Source: Halioglobus maricola (GTDB taxonomy: Bacteria; Pseudomonadota; Gammaproteobacteria; Pseudomonadales; Halieaceae). Taken from it: a DNA stretch of 64,000 nt. The position numbers and the translations under genes were made by a program. The notes beneath the pieces are model-generated. The model made no database searches and was not told the DNA's origin. It worked only from the letters and a program-made list of their open reading frames with translations. Positions 29,111 through 40,300 of this stretch are shown in pieces. The stretch spans positions 944,501 to 1,008,500 of the forward strand of contig NZ_CP036422.1 in the NCBI RefSeq assembly GCF_009388985.1, in the 5' to 3' direction. How positions within the stretch are numbered: position 1 is the stretch's first letter; each line of letters begins with the position of its first letter.

Positions 29111-29401
29111 TCAGGCGGCGCCTGCAGCCTTCAGAATCTCTGCATAGGGCGTGCCCTTGCGGTGCTCGCCCACGATAGCCAGTACGGTGCGGCCATCACG
29201 GCCGGTGGCATTCACATCGCGCTCTTGCCCTGTGAACATGCTCACGAACAATTCGAAGTCGTCCGCTCGCATGCTCTGGTAGGCTTTCTGCAGGATATGA
29301 AAATCCTCATTGCTTCCATCGTGTGGCCGGAAATCCAAAAAGCTGCGGATGTGATCTTCAGTCCAGACGTCGTCTATTACTTTCTGTTTGTCTTTCTTCA
29401 T
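29111..29401 (-). CDS. PA4642-family small protein
   Basis: A 96-residue soluble protein with [25 protein letters not shown] and [19 protein letters not shown], resembling an uncharacterised Pseudomonas family known by PA4642. No catalytic motif is apparent. Its start overlaps the stop of gatB by 4 nt, so it is the last gene of the gatC-gatA-gatB transcript here. Confidence 0.75.
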   Translation of the reverse strand: MKKDKQKVIDDVWTEDHIRSFLDFRPHDGSNEDFHILQKAYQSMRADDFELFVSMFTGQERDVNATGRDGRTVLAIVGEHRKGTPYAEILKAAGAA

Positions 29402-30840
29402 TTCAGTTTCTGTGCGAGTAGTTTGTTGACCATGCCGGGATTGGCCTGGCCTTTGGAAGCTTTCATAACTTGCCCGACGAAATAGCCCACAAGTTTTTTG
29501 CGTTTGGCATCATCTGCGGCAAGGTATTGTTCAACCTGTGCCGCGCTGTTGGCTATTACTTCGTCCACCATGGCTTCGATAGCACCACTGTCTGAGACCT
29601 GCTTGAGGCCTTTGGCATCGATCACCTCGTCGGCAGTACCTTCGCCATTCCACATGGCTTCGAAGACCTGTTTGGCGATCTTGCCTGAGATGGTGTTGTC
29701 GAGAATACGATTAATCAAGCCACCCAGTGCGGCTGCCGCGACTGGAGAGGCGCTGATATCGAGTTCAGCCTTGTTCAGTAGCCCGAGTAGCTCTACCTGT
29801 ACCCAGTTCGCGGCAATCTTGGCATCGCCGCAGACGGCCACCACGGCCTCGTAGTAGTCGGCCAGGGCAATGCTATCGGCGAGCACGTTGGCGTCGTAAG
29901 CAGAGAGTTGGTACTGCTCTACAAACCGGTGTCGCTTGGCGGTGGGCAGTTCGGGCAGCGTCTCGCGCACGGCCTCAACATAGGCTCCGTCGATCACGAT
30001 CGGCAGCAGATCCGGTTCGGGGAAGTAGCGGTAGTCGTTGGCCACCTCCTTGCTGCGCATTGAGCGGGTCTCATCGCGGTCCGGGTCGTACAGGCGAGTT
30101 TCCTGAACGATCTTGCCTCCGTCTTCAAGAATGTCGGCCTGGCGGTCGAACTCATGGCGAATAGCGCGCTCTACAAAGCGGAATGAGTTGACGTTCTTTA
30201 TCTCCGCGCGGGTGCCCAATGCCTCCTGGCCTTTGGGTCGCAGGGAGATATTGATATCGCAGCGCATGGAACCCTCTGCCATGTTGCCATCCGATATCCC
30301 GAGGTACGTCACCAGGCTGTGCAGTGCCTTGAGGTAGGCGACCGCTTCTGCGGCTGAGCGAATGTCCGGTTCGGACACGATCTCCAGCAGCGGTGTGCCG
30401 GCGCGGTTCAGGTCGATGCCACTCATACCGTGAAAATCTTCATGTAGCGATTTGCCGGCATCTTCTTCCAGGTGGGCCCGGGTGATGCCGATCTCTCGGG
30501 TGCTGCCGTCTTCCATCTGGATCTCGAAGCTCCCCTTGCCCACGATGGGGTCTTCAAACTGGCTGATCTGGTAGCCCTTGGGAAGATCAGGGTAGAAGTA
30601 GTTCTTGCGGTCGAACACTGAGCGCATGCCTATCTCGGCGCCGATGCCCAGGCCGAACATGACCGCCATGTGGACCGCTTCCTTGTTGAGGACCGGCAGC
30701 ATGCCGGGCATGGCCAGGTCTACGGCACTGGCCTGGGTATTGGGCGCGGCACCAAAGGTTGTGGCGGAGCCAGAGAAGATTTTGGAGCGCGTGGCCAGCT
30801 GGAGGTGAACCTCAAGGCCTATCACTGTTTCCCATTGCAT
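29398..30840 (-). CDS. gatB: Asp/Glu-tRNA amidotransferase subunit B
   Basis: A 480-residue GatB subunit, which phosphorylates the carboxylate of misacylated Asp-tRNA(Asn) or Glu-tRNA(Gln) before amidation. [13 protein letters not shown] at the start, [12 protein letters not shown], and [24 protein letters not shown] are diagnostic, and a YqeY-like tail domain is at the C-terminus. The ATG at 30840 shares one base with the gatA stop (TGATG). Its presence implies indirect synthesis of Asn-tRNA and/or Gln-tRNA. Confidence 0.97.
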   Translation of the reverse strand: MQWETVIGLEVHLQLATRSKIFSGSATTFGAAPNTQASAVDLAMPGMLPVLNKEAVHMAVMFGLGIGAEIGMRSVFDRKNYFYPDLPKGYQISQFEDPIVGKGSFEIQMEDGSTREIGITRAHLEEDAGKSLHEDFHGMSGIDLNRAGTPLLEIVSEPDIRSAAEAVAYLKALHSLVTYLGISDGNMAEGSMRCDINISLRPKGQEALGTRAEIKNVNSFRFVERAIRHEFDRQADILEDGGKIVQETRLYDPDRDETRSMRSKEVANDYRYFPEPDLLPIVIDGAYVEAVRETLPELPTAKRHRFVEQYQLSAYDANVLADSIALADYYEAVVAVCGDAKIAANWVQVELLGLLNKAELDISASPVAAAALGGLINRILDNTISGKIAKQVFEAMWNGEGTADEVIDAKGLKQVSDSGAIEAMVDEVIANSAAQVEQYLAADDAKRKKLVGYFVGQVMKASKGQANPGMVNKLLAQKLK

Positions 30841-32306
30841 CAGGCGGCACCTCCATTGACGGTGGCAGGTGTTTGCTTGTGCCAATCGGTGGCCTGCTGC
30901 AGGCGGTGGGCCACGTTTAGCAGGCGGGATTCTTCGAAGTGGCGGCCAATGAGCTGCAAGCCAACAGGCTTGCCGTCTACAAGGCCTGCAGGGGTCGAGA
31001 TGCCTGGCAGTCCGGCCAGGTTCGCCGCCAGCGTGTACACGTCTTCAAGGTACATCGCGACCGGATCGTTGCTTTTGGCGCCCAGAGGGAAGGCCGGGCC
31101 AGGAGTCGTGGGGCCCGCTATCACGTCGACGTCGTTGAAAGCCGTGAGAAAGTCGTCGCGAATCAGGCGGCGCGCCTGTTGTGCCTTGCGGTAATAGGCG
31201 TCGTAGTAACCCGCGGACAGTGCATAGGTGCCTACCAGAATCCGGCGCTTCACTTCGTCGCCGAAACCCTCCTCACGGGTGCGGGTGTAGAGATCGTGCA
31301 GATCTGCAGGGTCTTCGCAGCGGTGGCCGTAACGCACACCGTCGAAGCGCGACAGGTTGGTGGAGGCTTCCGCGGGGGCAATAATGTAGTAGGCGGGAAT
31401 GGTGAGGGCGGCATTGGGCAGGGAGATTTCCACCAGCTCCGCGCCCTGGGCTTGTAGTTCTCCTAGAGCGGTTTTGATGCGCTCGCCGGTGGCTGCATCC
31501 AGGCCATCGCCGAAATATTCAGTAGGCAGGCCGATGCGCAAGCCGTCCAGCGGGGCATTGAGGTTTGCAGTGTAGTCTTCAGATGCCTGTTCTGAGGAAG
31601 TTGAGTCCAGCGGGTCGTGACCGGCCATGACATTAAGCAGCAGGGCACAGTCCTCTGCGGTGCGCGCCATAGGCCCACCCTGATCCAGGCTCGAGGCATA
31701 AGCGATCATGCCCAGGCGAGAGACTCGGCCGTACGTGGGTTTGAGGCCGGTAATGCCGCAAAAAGCCGCGGGCTGGCGGATTGAGCCGCCGGTGTCCGTG
31801 CCGGTGGCGGCCGGTGCCAACATAGCTGCTACGGCAGCGGCAGAGCCGCCGGAAGAGCCGCCGGGTACCAGCTTAATGTCCCAGGGGTTGCGAGTAGGGC
31901 CGTAGTAACTGTTTTCGTTGGAGGAGCCCATGGCGAACTCATCCAGATTGGTTTTGCCCAGAATAACGGCCCCGGCGTCGCGAAAGCGACTAATCACCGT
32001 GGCGTCGTAGGGCGGGACGAAGTTGTCCAGCATGCGTGAACCACAGCTGGTGCGCATGCCTTCGGTGCAGAATATGTCTTTGTGAGCGATAGGTACACCG
32101 GTCAGGGGACCACCCTGACCTGCTGCAATCTGGGCGTCCGCCGCGGTAGCAGCGGCGATAGCGGCCTGCCGATCGACGGTGATAAAAGCGTTGAGTTCGC
32201 CGTTAAAAGCGTCGATGCGGTCGAGGTAAGCGCTGGTGAGTTCCACGCTGGTGAAGCGGTTGTCCCGCAATCCTGCGGACAGCTCGGCGACAGTGAGTTC
32301 GTACAT
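30840..32306 (-). CDS. gatA: Asp/Glu-tRNA amidotransferase subunit A
   Basis: A 488-residue amidase-signature enzyme that releases ammonia from Gln or Asn for GatB. The catalytic Lys is in IAHKDIF, the cis-Ser in [11 protein letters not shown] and the Ser nucleophile region in [13 protein letters not shown]. It lies between gatC (29 nt away) and gatB (1-nt overlap). Confidence 0.97.
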   Translation of the reverse strand: MYELTVAELSAGLRDNRFTSVELTSAYLDRIDAFNGELNAFITVDRQAAIAAATAADAQIAAGQGGPLTGVPIAHKDIFCTEGMRTSCGSRMLDNFVPPYDATVISRFRDAGAVILGKTNLDEFAMGSSNENSYYGPTRNPWDIKLVPGGSSGGSAAAVAAMLAPAATGTDTGGSIRQPAAFCGITGLKPTYGRVSRLGMIAYASSLDQGGPMARTAEDCALLLNVMAGHDPLDSTSSEQASEDYTANLNAPLDGLRIGLPTEYFGDGLDAATGERIKTALGELQAQGAELVEISLPNAALTIPAYYIIAPAEASTNLSRFDGVRYGHRCEDPADLHDLYTRTREEGFGDEVKRRILVGTYALSAGYYDAYYRKAQQARRLIRDDFLTAFNDVDVIAGPTTPGPAFPLGAKSNDPVAMYLEDVYTLAANLAGLPGISTPAGLVDGKPVGLQLIGRHFEESRLLNVAHRLQQATDWHKQTPATVNGGAA

Positions 32307-32335
32307 GGGGGTATCCCTAAAGCGGCGTGCGCTGC

Positions 32336-32623
32336 TTATTCAATAACTTTGGGGACGAGGTATAGCCCGTCTTCGGTGGCAGGGGCGATCGCCTGGAACG
32401 CCTCGCGGCGGTTTAGTTCAGTCACCTCATCGGCGCGCAGGCGCGCGGTGGCGTCCAGCGGGTTTGCCATGGGTTCAACGCCATCTGTATCGGCAGCCTG
32501 TAATTGGTCCACCATTCCCAGAATCTCAGTGATGCGCTGGGTTACCTCGCTAATTTGGTCGGCGTCAATGCCGATTCGCGCGAGCTCCGCAATTTTCTCT
32601 ATCTCGTCTTGCTCTATAGCCAT
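32336..32623 (-). CDS. gatC: Asp/Glu-tRNA amidotransferase subunit C
   Basis: A 95-residue GatC chaperone-like subunit that stabilises GatA-Gat[13 protein letters not shown] and [24 protein letters not shown] are the family hallmarks. First gene of the gatCAB operon and divergent from mreB, the same arrangement as in Pseudomonas. Confidence 0.95.
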   Translation of the reverse strand: MAIEQDEIEKIAELARIGIDADQISEVTQRITEILGMVDQLQAADTDGVEPMANPLDATARLRADEVTELNRREAFQAIAPATEDGLYLVPKVIE

Positions 32624-32716
32624 GCTTGTATAACCGGAGGAGGGTCGCCTGGCGGCGACAGGGGGCGTAAACTTATCACATTTGCGCCTTGCCCAAAATC
32701 CCCGCGATTGATACAG

Positions 32717-32744
32717 TTGCCCGAATAATACGACTCCATATAAG
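32717..32744 (+). promoter_or_regulatory. Possible promoter for mreB
   Basis: TTGCCC (32717-32722), a 16-bp spacer and TATAAG (32739-32744) in the 235-bp region divergent with gatC. The -35 is poor and the -10 good. It would leave a leader of about 110 nt. Confidence 0.3.
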
Positions 32745-32852
32745 TCGGCCGAATTTGCCCCGTTTTCTAGGCCTCAAGGGGCGTCTGAACCGGTTGCCAG
32801 GGAGTTCGCGGACTGTCCAGCCCAGTTCTCCGTTGTATTCACAAGGTAGTAA

Positions 32853-33896
<1,044 letters not shown>

Positions 33897-33901
33897 AAAA
33901 A

Positions 33902-33948
33902 AGCGCGGCAGAAGTCGCGGCTACCATAGGCGCGGCTTCTGCCGCGCT
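33902..33948. terminator. Strong hairpin between mreB and mreC
   Basis: AGCGCGGCAGAAG (33902-33914) pairs with CTTCTGCCGCGCT (33936-33948). With one G-U pair and four further GC pairs the stem is about 18 bp and the loop 11 nt. On the plus strand no T-run follows. On the minus strand it is followed by TTTTTT, so it looks like an intrinsic terminator for antisense transcripts. On the sense mRNA it may act as a processing or stability element that separates mreB levels from mreCD. Confidence 0.6.
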
Positions 33949-33991
33949 GTAAGATGTGATTGATGCCTGAACAACCAGCTTAGGAACTGTC

Positions 33992-34828
33992 ATCAAGCCA
34001 CTGTTCGTCAAAGAGTCCACCCTGGGATTGCGCCTGCTGCTGGCGATCGTACTTCTTGGCGTATTGATTACCGCCGACCTGCGCTATAACGCGCTGCAAA
34101 CCACACGCTCATTCATGGAAATTGCTGCCGCTCCCGTCTATTGGGTGGCGGACCTGCCCAGCCGCCTGGTCGACTGGAACGAAACCAATCTTGTCTCCCG
34201 CGACGATATGCAGGAGGAAAACGAGCGGCTCAAACGGGAGAACCTGGTGCTGCAGGGGCGTTCGCACCAGATGGCTTCCTTGCAGGCGGAGAATGTCCGT
34301 TTGCGGGCGCTGCTAAACTCCAGTGCCCTGTTGCGAGACGATGTGCTGGTGGCGGAGTTGATCGGCGTCTCGCCTGACCCGGTGCGACACCAATTGGTGT
34401 TGAACAAGGGCGAAATGGACGACGTATTTGTCGGCCAGCCCTTGATTGATGCGGACGGATTGCTGGGCCAGATCATCGAAGTCAGTCCTATCAACTCCCG
34501 CGCGCTACTCATCACCGACGCCACGCATTCCATCCCCGTGCAGGTGAATCGCAATGGCGTACGCGCTATTGCTGAGGGCACAGGCAGTCTTGGCTCGCTA
34601 GAGGTTCATCATGTCTCCGCGACCACGGATATCCAGGAGGGAGACTTGTTGGTCACCTCTGGCCTGGGTGGCCGTTTTCCTGTGGGCTACCCGGTGGCCG
34701 TCGTTGACAGGATAGAGCGAGACCCAGGCGAACCCTTCGCGCAAATTACTGCCGTGCCGAGTGCTGCCCTGGATCGCAGCCGACACGTGCTGCTGGTCTT
34801 TACCCCCACAGCTGACCGGGAAGGCTGA
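33992..34828 (+). CDS. mreC: Rod-shape determining protein MreC (non-standard start)
   Basis: A 278-residue bitopic protein, one TM helix (about residues 14-33), a coiled coil (about 70-105), then the beta-domain core that binds PBP2 and MreB partners. The conserved N-terminal segment IKPLFVKESTLGLRLLL lies upstream of the first standard start (TTG at 34028), which would cut into it. Upstream of that TTG, back to the in-frame stop at 33968, no ATG, GTG or TTG exists. ATC at 33992 has AGGA six nt before it; CTG at 34001 is the other option. The family identity is firm; the start codon is not. Confidence 0.88.
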   Translation: MKPLFVKESTLGLRLLLAIVLLGVLITADLRYNALQTTRSFMEIAAAPVYWVADLPSRLVDWNETNLVSRDDMQEENERLKRENLVLQGRSHQMASLQAENVRLRALLNSSALLRDDVLVAELIGVSPDPVRHQLVLNKGEMDDVFVGQPLIDADGLLGQIIEVSPINSRALLITDATHSIPVQVNRNGVRAIAEGTGSLGSLEVHHVSATTDIQEGDLLVTSGLGGRFPVGYPVAVVDRIERDPGEPFAQITAVPSAALDRSRHVLLVFTPTADREG

Positions 34829-34830
34829 CC

Positions 34831-35319
34831 GTGGTGGAGCATGGCGCACATGGGTACTGGGCCATCGTGGTCTCGTTTTTCATTGCTATGGTGTTGGCAG
34901 TGATGCCGCTCCCGCTCTGGTTGGCCTGGGGGCGGCCCGAGTGGGTGGCGGTCGTTTTGATCTACTGGGTGATCGCGTTACCCCACCGGGTGGGTCTCGT
35001 GACCGGACTGGTGTTGGGAGTCATGCTGGATATCCTCGAAGGCGCCGTCTTGGGTCAGAATGCGTTCGCTCTGGGCGTGGTGGCCGCCCTGGCGATGACC
35101 CTCTACCAGCGCTTGCGGGTTTTCAGCATCGGCCAGCAAGCCGGTGTGGTTTTTGTACTGGTCGGCATCAATCAGATGATCAGCCAGTGGGTGCAGAATC
35201 TGCAGGGGGCGGGTGCCACAACCCTCTTATTTCTCTTGCCCGCTTTTTCGAGTGCATTGTTGTGGCCCTTCGTGCTTCACATACTGCGCGGCACTCGACG
35301 CCACTATCGAGTGAGTTGA
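34831..35319 (+). CDS. mreD: Rod-shape determining protein MreD
   Basis: A 162-residue inner-membrane protein with five hydrophobic helices (starting IVVSFFIAMVLAVMPLPLWLAW), matching MreD. RPEWVAVVLIYWVIALPHRVGL and the GLVLGVMLDILEGAVLGQNAFAL block are conserved. It starts with GTG 2 nt after mreC, with a purine-rich GGGAAGG upstream. The elongasome group mreBCD ends here; maf starts 1 nt later. Confidence 0.93.
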   Translation: MVEHGAHGYWAIVVSFFIAMVLAVMPLPLWLAWGRPEWVAVVLIYWVIALPHRVGLVTGLVLGVMLDILEGAVLGQNAFALGVVAALAMTLYQRLRVFSIGQQAGVVFVLVGINQMISQWVQNLQGAGATTLLFLLPAFSSALLWPFVLHILRGTRRHYRVS

Positions 35320-35320
35320 T

Positions 35321-35923
35321 ATGGATCTTGTGCTCGCCTCAGCCTCACCCCGCCGTCGAGAATTGCTTGAGCAACTGGGCGCGAACTACTGGCTTGAGCC
35401 TGCCGATATCGATGAAAGCGTTCGTCCCGATGAAAAACCGGAGGACTATGTCCAACGGATGGCGCGCGAGAAAGCGATAGAAGTAGCGGGGCGCCATAGC
35501 GGGGAAGAGTGCGCAATTCTCGCCGCAGATACCTCTGTGGTCATCGACGACGATGTGCTGGGCAAACCCGTGGATCACTTCGATGGACTGGCCATGCTCG
35601 CGCGCCTGTCCGGCCGATGGCACAGTGTTTTTACCGCGATCTGCCTGCAATTGCCGGGCGGACAGATGCATGCAGATCTGGTGGAGACCCGGGTGCGCTT
35701 TGCCCAGCTCTCGCGTGAGCAGTGCGAGGCCTATCTCGCCACAGACGAGCCCTGGGACAAGGCCGGAGGGTATGGGATTCAGGGGCTGGCGGGGGCTTTT
35801 GTCAGTGCTATCGAGGGCAGTTACAGTAATGTTGTCGGCCTGCCTCTCCACGAGACCTGGCAGCTACTCGCTGCTGCGGGGGTGTCCACCCGGCTGGACT
35901 CAACGGGAGGGACTGCACCTTGA
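35321..35923 (+). CDS. maf: Maf-family nucleoside triphosphate pyrophosphatase (YhdE-like)
   Basis: A 200-residue ITPase-fold enzyme that hydrolyses dTTP/UTP or modified nucleotides. SASPRRRELL is the Maf signature; ILAADTSVVIDDDVLGKP and GKAGGYGIQG-like WDKAGGYGIQGLAG are the other conserved blocks. The gene order mreD-maf-rng points to the YhdE branch. It overlaps the start of rng by 4 nt. Confidence 0.93.
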   Translation: MDLVLASASPRRRELLEQLGANYWLEPADIDESVRPDEKPEDYVQRMAREKAIEVAGRHSGEECAILAADTSVVIDDDVLGKPVDHFDGLAMLARLSGRWHSVFTAICLQLPGGQMHADLVETRVRFAQLSREQCEAYLATDEPWDKAGGYGIQGLAGAFVSAIEGSYSNVVGLPLHETWQLLAAAGVSTRLDSTGGTAP

Positions 35924-37377
35924 GCGAAGAAATCCTGGTCAATGTAACACCCATGGAAACCCGGGTGGCGGTTGTCGACAATGGCGCCCCCCAGGACATC
36001 CACATAGAACGCAGTGCCAATCAAGGCGTGGTGAGTAACATCTACGCAGGCAAAGTTGTGCGCGTGTTGCCCGGTATGCAGGCGGCCTTTGTCGATATTG
36101 GTCTTGAGCGGACCGGCTTTATTCATGTGTCAGACATCTTCGTCGCTGGCGGGCGAGCGTCTGACTCTATTCGCGATCACCTGCACGACGGCAAGAAGGT
36201 GATTGTGCAGGTTACCAAGGAGCCGCTGGGTACCAAGGGCGCGCGACTGACGACAGAGTTGTCGGTTTCCTCGCGTTATCTGGTGTTCATGCCGCAGACT
36301 TCTCATGTGGGTGTCTCCCAGCGCATTGACGATGCCGGCGAAAGGGAGCGCTTGCAGGAACTTCTGGCGCAGGGTCTTGAGCTTGAGGATATGGACAAAG
36401 ATGGTGGCTATATCCTGCGTACGGCGGCCGAAGGGGCCGGCCTTGATGAGATTCGCGCGGATCTGCGCTTTCTCAAGCGTTTGTGGGTGGCCGTGTCTCG
36501 TCGGTCTCAGGCGGCGACCAAGCCGCAACTACTGTACACCGATTTACCGCTACATATGCGCACAGTGCGCGATCTGGCGCGGCCCGGAGTGGAGCGTATT
36601 CTGATCGACAGCAGGGAGAGCTTTAGCGCCCTGCAGGAGTTCTGCACTGACTACATGCCAGAAGTCTCTGACCTGCTGGAACACTATCAGGGAGAGCGCC
36701 CGCTGTTTGATCTGCACGGCATTGAGGACGAAATCCAGCGTGCACTGGGCCGCAAGGTAGAGTTGAAGTCAGGTGGTTATCTGATCATTGATCAGACTGA
36801 GGCAATGACGACCATCGATGTGAATACCGGGTCGTTTGTCGGCAGGCGCAATCTGGAAGAGACGATCTTCAAAACCAATCTGGAGGCTGCGACCATGCTT
36901 GCCCGGCAATTGCGAGTGCGCAATCTGGGTGGGATTATCATTGTTGATTTCATCGACATGCGTGATGAAGAACACCGCCGCCAGGTACATCGCACTCTGG
37001 AGAAGGCGATGCAGAAAGACCCCGCTCGCAACAAGATCACCGGCGTCTCCGAGCTGGGTCTGGTGGAAATGACCCGCAAGCGCACTAGAGAGAGTCTCGA
37101 GCATGTACTGTGCGAGGATTGTCCGGTGTGCGAGGGGCGCGGCGCGCTGAAATCCGCCGAGACCGTGTGCTACGAAATTTTCCGCGAAATTATGCGCGAC
37201 GCCCGGGCCTACGACACGGCAAATCTTATGGTATTGGCCACCCAGGGTGTCGTTGACCGTCTGGTTGATGAAGAGTCGGCGAATGTGGCCGATCTGGAGG
37301 AGTTCATTGGTAAGACGATCAGTTACCGCGTAGAGCCCCACAATAACCCGGAACATTTCGACATCGTGTTGCTCTAA
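35920..37377 (+). CDS. rng: Ribonuclease G
   Basis: A 485-residue endoribonuclease of the RNase E/G family that matures 16S rRNA 5' ends and degrades some mRNAs. An S1 domain spans about residues 35-125, the RNase H-like and DNase I-like parts follow with catalytic Asp in the DVNTG and DFIDMRDEEHRRQV blocks, and the zinc link is CEDCPVCEGRG. It lacks the long C-terminal scaffold of RNase E. The TTG start overlaps maf by 4 nt, with GGAGG about 10 nt upstream. Confidence 0.95.
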   Translation: MSEEILVNVTPMETRVAVVDNGAPQDIHIERSANQGVVSNIYAGKVVRVLPGMQAAFVDIGLERTGFIHVSDIFVAGGRASDSIRDHLHDGKKVIVQVTKEPLGTKGARLTTELSVSSRYLVFMPQTSHVGVSQRIDDAGERERLQELLAQGLELEDMDKDGGYILRTAAEGAGLDEIRADLRFLKRLWVAVSRRSQAATKPQLLYTDLPLHMRTVRDLARPGVERILIDSRESFSALQEFCTDYMPEVSDLLEHYQGERPLFDLHGIEDEIQRALGRKVELKSGGYLIIDQTEAMTTIDVNTGSFVGRRNLEETIFKTNLEAATMLARQLRVRNLGGIIIVDFIDMRDEEHRRQVHRTLEKAMQKDPARNKITGVSELGLVEMTRKRTRESLEHVLCEDCPVCEGRGALKSAETVCYEIFREIMRDARAYDTANLMVLATQGVVDRLVDEESANVADLEEFIGKTISYRVEPHNNPEHFDIVLL

Positions 37378-37386
37378 AGATCTACC

Positions 37387-40300
37387 ATGAGTGCACCGTC
37401 CTCCAGTCGAGATTCAATTTTTCATCGCTTGAGTTCCCTGCTCTGGGGCGCAGCAGTGCTGGCGATTGTAGTGTTGGCAAGCTACGTCAGCCTGGGGCGA
37501 TTGCTCAGCCAAAACCTGCACAAGTTTCAGGACGAAATCCTCGCAGGTTTTAACAGCCGTGTCCCTTTTGAAATTCAGGCGGACAGTTTGCGGGGCGAGT
37601 GGCGTTCTTTTACCCCGGAGATTGTACTCGAAGGTTTGCGTCTCAAATTGCCGGGAGCCGAGGGCGATACGCTGGATCTGAGCGGTGGGCGCATCGGGCT
37701 GGATGTGCTTGATTCGCTGCTCGCCCGTAACCTTCATATTTCCTCGATTGAACTAGATGCACTCGAACTGCGCGGGGAGCTTACCGACGATGGCCGCTTC
37801 GTGTTTCCTGGTCTCAAGGGCGGCAACACGCCACTAGGGAACTGGTTGCGGGAGTTTTTGCTCAATATTGAGCATGTCACGTTGAAAAACAACACCCTGT
37901 ACCTTGCGCTCCCTAGTGGGGAGCAGCGCAACTTCGACCTGGGTCTTGAGCTGCATCGCGAGGGAAGCCAGCGCCAATTTCAGGCCCAGTTACTCTCGAC
38001 TCGTGGCGCAGCATTCGAAGTGCTGGGCAAGGGTGTCGGAAATCCATTCACACCTGATGCTTTCTCCGGCCAGCTCTATGTGTCTGCTGCCACCAGTGAT
38101 CTCGCCGCAGCCCGCGAGATTTTCGTTAATCCGCAACTCATCTCGCCCGAGGGGCAGCTTACAGCGCAGCTTTGGCTGGACTGGCAGCGCGGGGCGCTGG
38201 ATGTGGATCTCGATCTGTATTTCGAAAATCTCGTGCTACAGCCGGCCGAGGCCGAATGGCGTATGCCGCTGGATGAACTGTCCCTGTCGGTCAGTCTGGT
38301 CGAGCACAGCAATCGACGTACGGTCTATGCCTCTGATGTGTTCGCCCGCAGTGGCGATGTGAAACTGCTGCTTCCCCGGCTGCAGTTGGATAGTTGGGGC
38401 GAGTCTTTCAGGTTGCGTGCGCGGGATGTGCCAGTAGGGCCCCTTAGTCAGCTGGCACTGGCTTCGGGAGTGATGCCGGATAACTTCAACTCGGTTTTCT
38501 CTACGCTGTCTCCCGAGGGGCAGGTGAGTGCATTGGAGCTCACGGTGGGCGATGTGCGCCAGGCCACAGACGATTGGCAGGTTGAGGCCAACTTCCACGA
38601 CGTGGTAGTCAGCTCCTGGAAGGGCGCGCCAGGGGTCACCTCGGGAGCGGGCTATCTAGAGCTATCCCAGAACGGTGGCTACGTGGTTTTGGATAGCAAA
38701 CGTTTCACTATGGATTTCCCCACGGTTTACAAACAGCCGCTCTACTTTGACGATATCAGTGGCACGCTGAATATCAACTGGGACCGTGAATCGCTGCTGC
38801 TCGATAGTGGTCTCATTACGGCATCTGGCGTCGAGGGCACGGCCCACGCCTTATTCCGCTTAAACATTCCCTTCAAGCCGACACCCACTGGCCTGGAGAT
38901 GGATCTGGTGATTGGTGTGGAAGATACTCACCCGATCCACCGCCTCAAGTACCTGCCTTACACGATGAATGACGGCCTGCTCAGCTGGCTGGGTGGGGCA
39001 ATCGGCGAGGGTGAGGTCCTGGAGGGTGCATTTATCTGGCGCGGTAGTCTCAAGCGCGGCAGTGTGGCTCAGCGCACTGTGCAGCTGTTTTTCAACCTGG
39101 CCAACACAAGCATCAATTACCACGAACAATGGCCGCCGGTGAGCAAGGTGGCGGGTATTGTGTTGATCGACGACAGTAATGTCAGCGTCTGGGCAGACTC
39201 TGCCCAGATGTTTAGTGCCGAATTGAGCGAACTGTCAGTTGAAACCTGGGTAAACGATAGCAGGCAGATGCAGCTGGCGGTTCACGGGGCGCTGAGCGGC
39301 GACGCATCGGATGGCCTGTTGATCGCGAACAATTCTATGCTGGGAGAGCTGACCAGCGGTGTCTTTAGCGAGTGGCAGGCAGAAGGGGGGCTGGAAGCAG
39401 AGCTAGACCTGCAACTGAATCTGACTCAACCCAAGGCGCCACCGACGGTGGAAGTCAGCGCAATACTGGACGATGTTGCACTGCGGATTGAGCCGGGCAA
39501 CCTGGCATTGGAGGAGCTTGGTGGCAGGGTGAACTACCATTCGACGTCAGGGTTTAGTTCAGACGACCTGACTGGTCTGCTGTGGCGTCAACCGCTGACC
39601 GCGGAGTTGCGGCAGCGCCCGTTGGAGTCGGGTGAGCCGCTGGCTGGTTTTACGAATTCGGTACTCGAAGTAGGCCTGGAGACCAGGGTAGAAACGGCGT
39701 CGTTGCAGAAATGGCTACCGCTCGAAGTGCTGGCGCTTGCAGAGGGGGAGGCCGAGGTGGCTGGTCTGCTTGAGATCGCTCCCGGAAAACCGCCAACCTT
39801 GAATCTTGCCTCGCTTCTGGAAGGTATCAGTCTCGATCTGCCCTCGCCCTATGCCAAGCCTGCCGCCGAGATGCGAGCCTTCAGCCTGCAATTGCCTTTA
39901 GCGTCGGAGCGATATGATCTGGAGATGCAACTGGGTGTGGATTTGGAACTTCGTTTGCAGTTGGTGAATGGCATTCTTGAAGGAGCGTCCCTGGGGGCGC
40001 AGGGTCCCGCTGCACCTGTAGTCGCAGGCATAGTGCTGGGGCATGGCAGTCTGCCCTCGCTGGATCTGGATGAGTGGTTGGCTTTTAGTGACCGCTATTT
40101 GTTTCCATCGCCCGTACCTGAAGTATTGGCGCTTGTGGACGCAGCTGATGAGGAGGCTGACGAGGAATCTTACGCGCAGGCTGAAGAGGAGGCTCAAGAG
40201 CCAAACTCCAGACTGCGGCTACAACTCGATGAGATGTTCGTCAGCAGTGCCACTATCTGGGGGCAGGAATTCCGCGATGTACGCTTTAGCCTGGCGCTGG

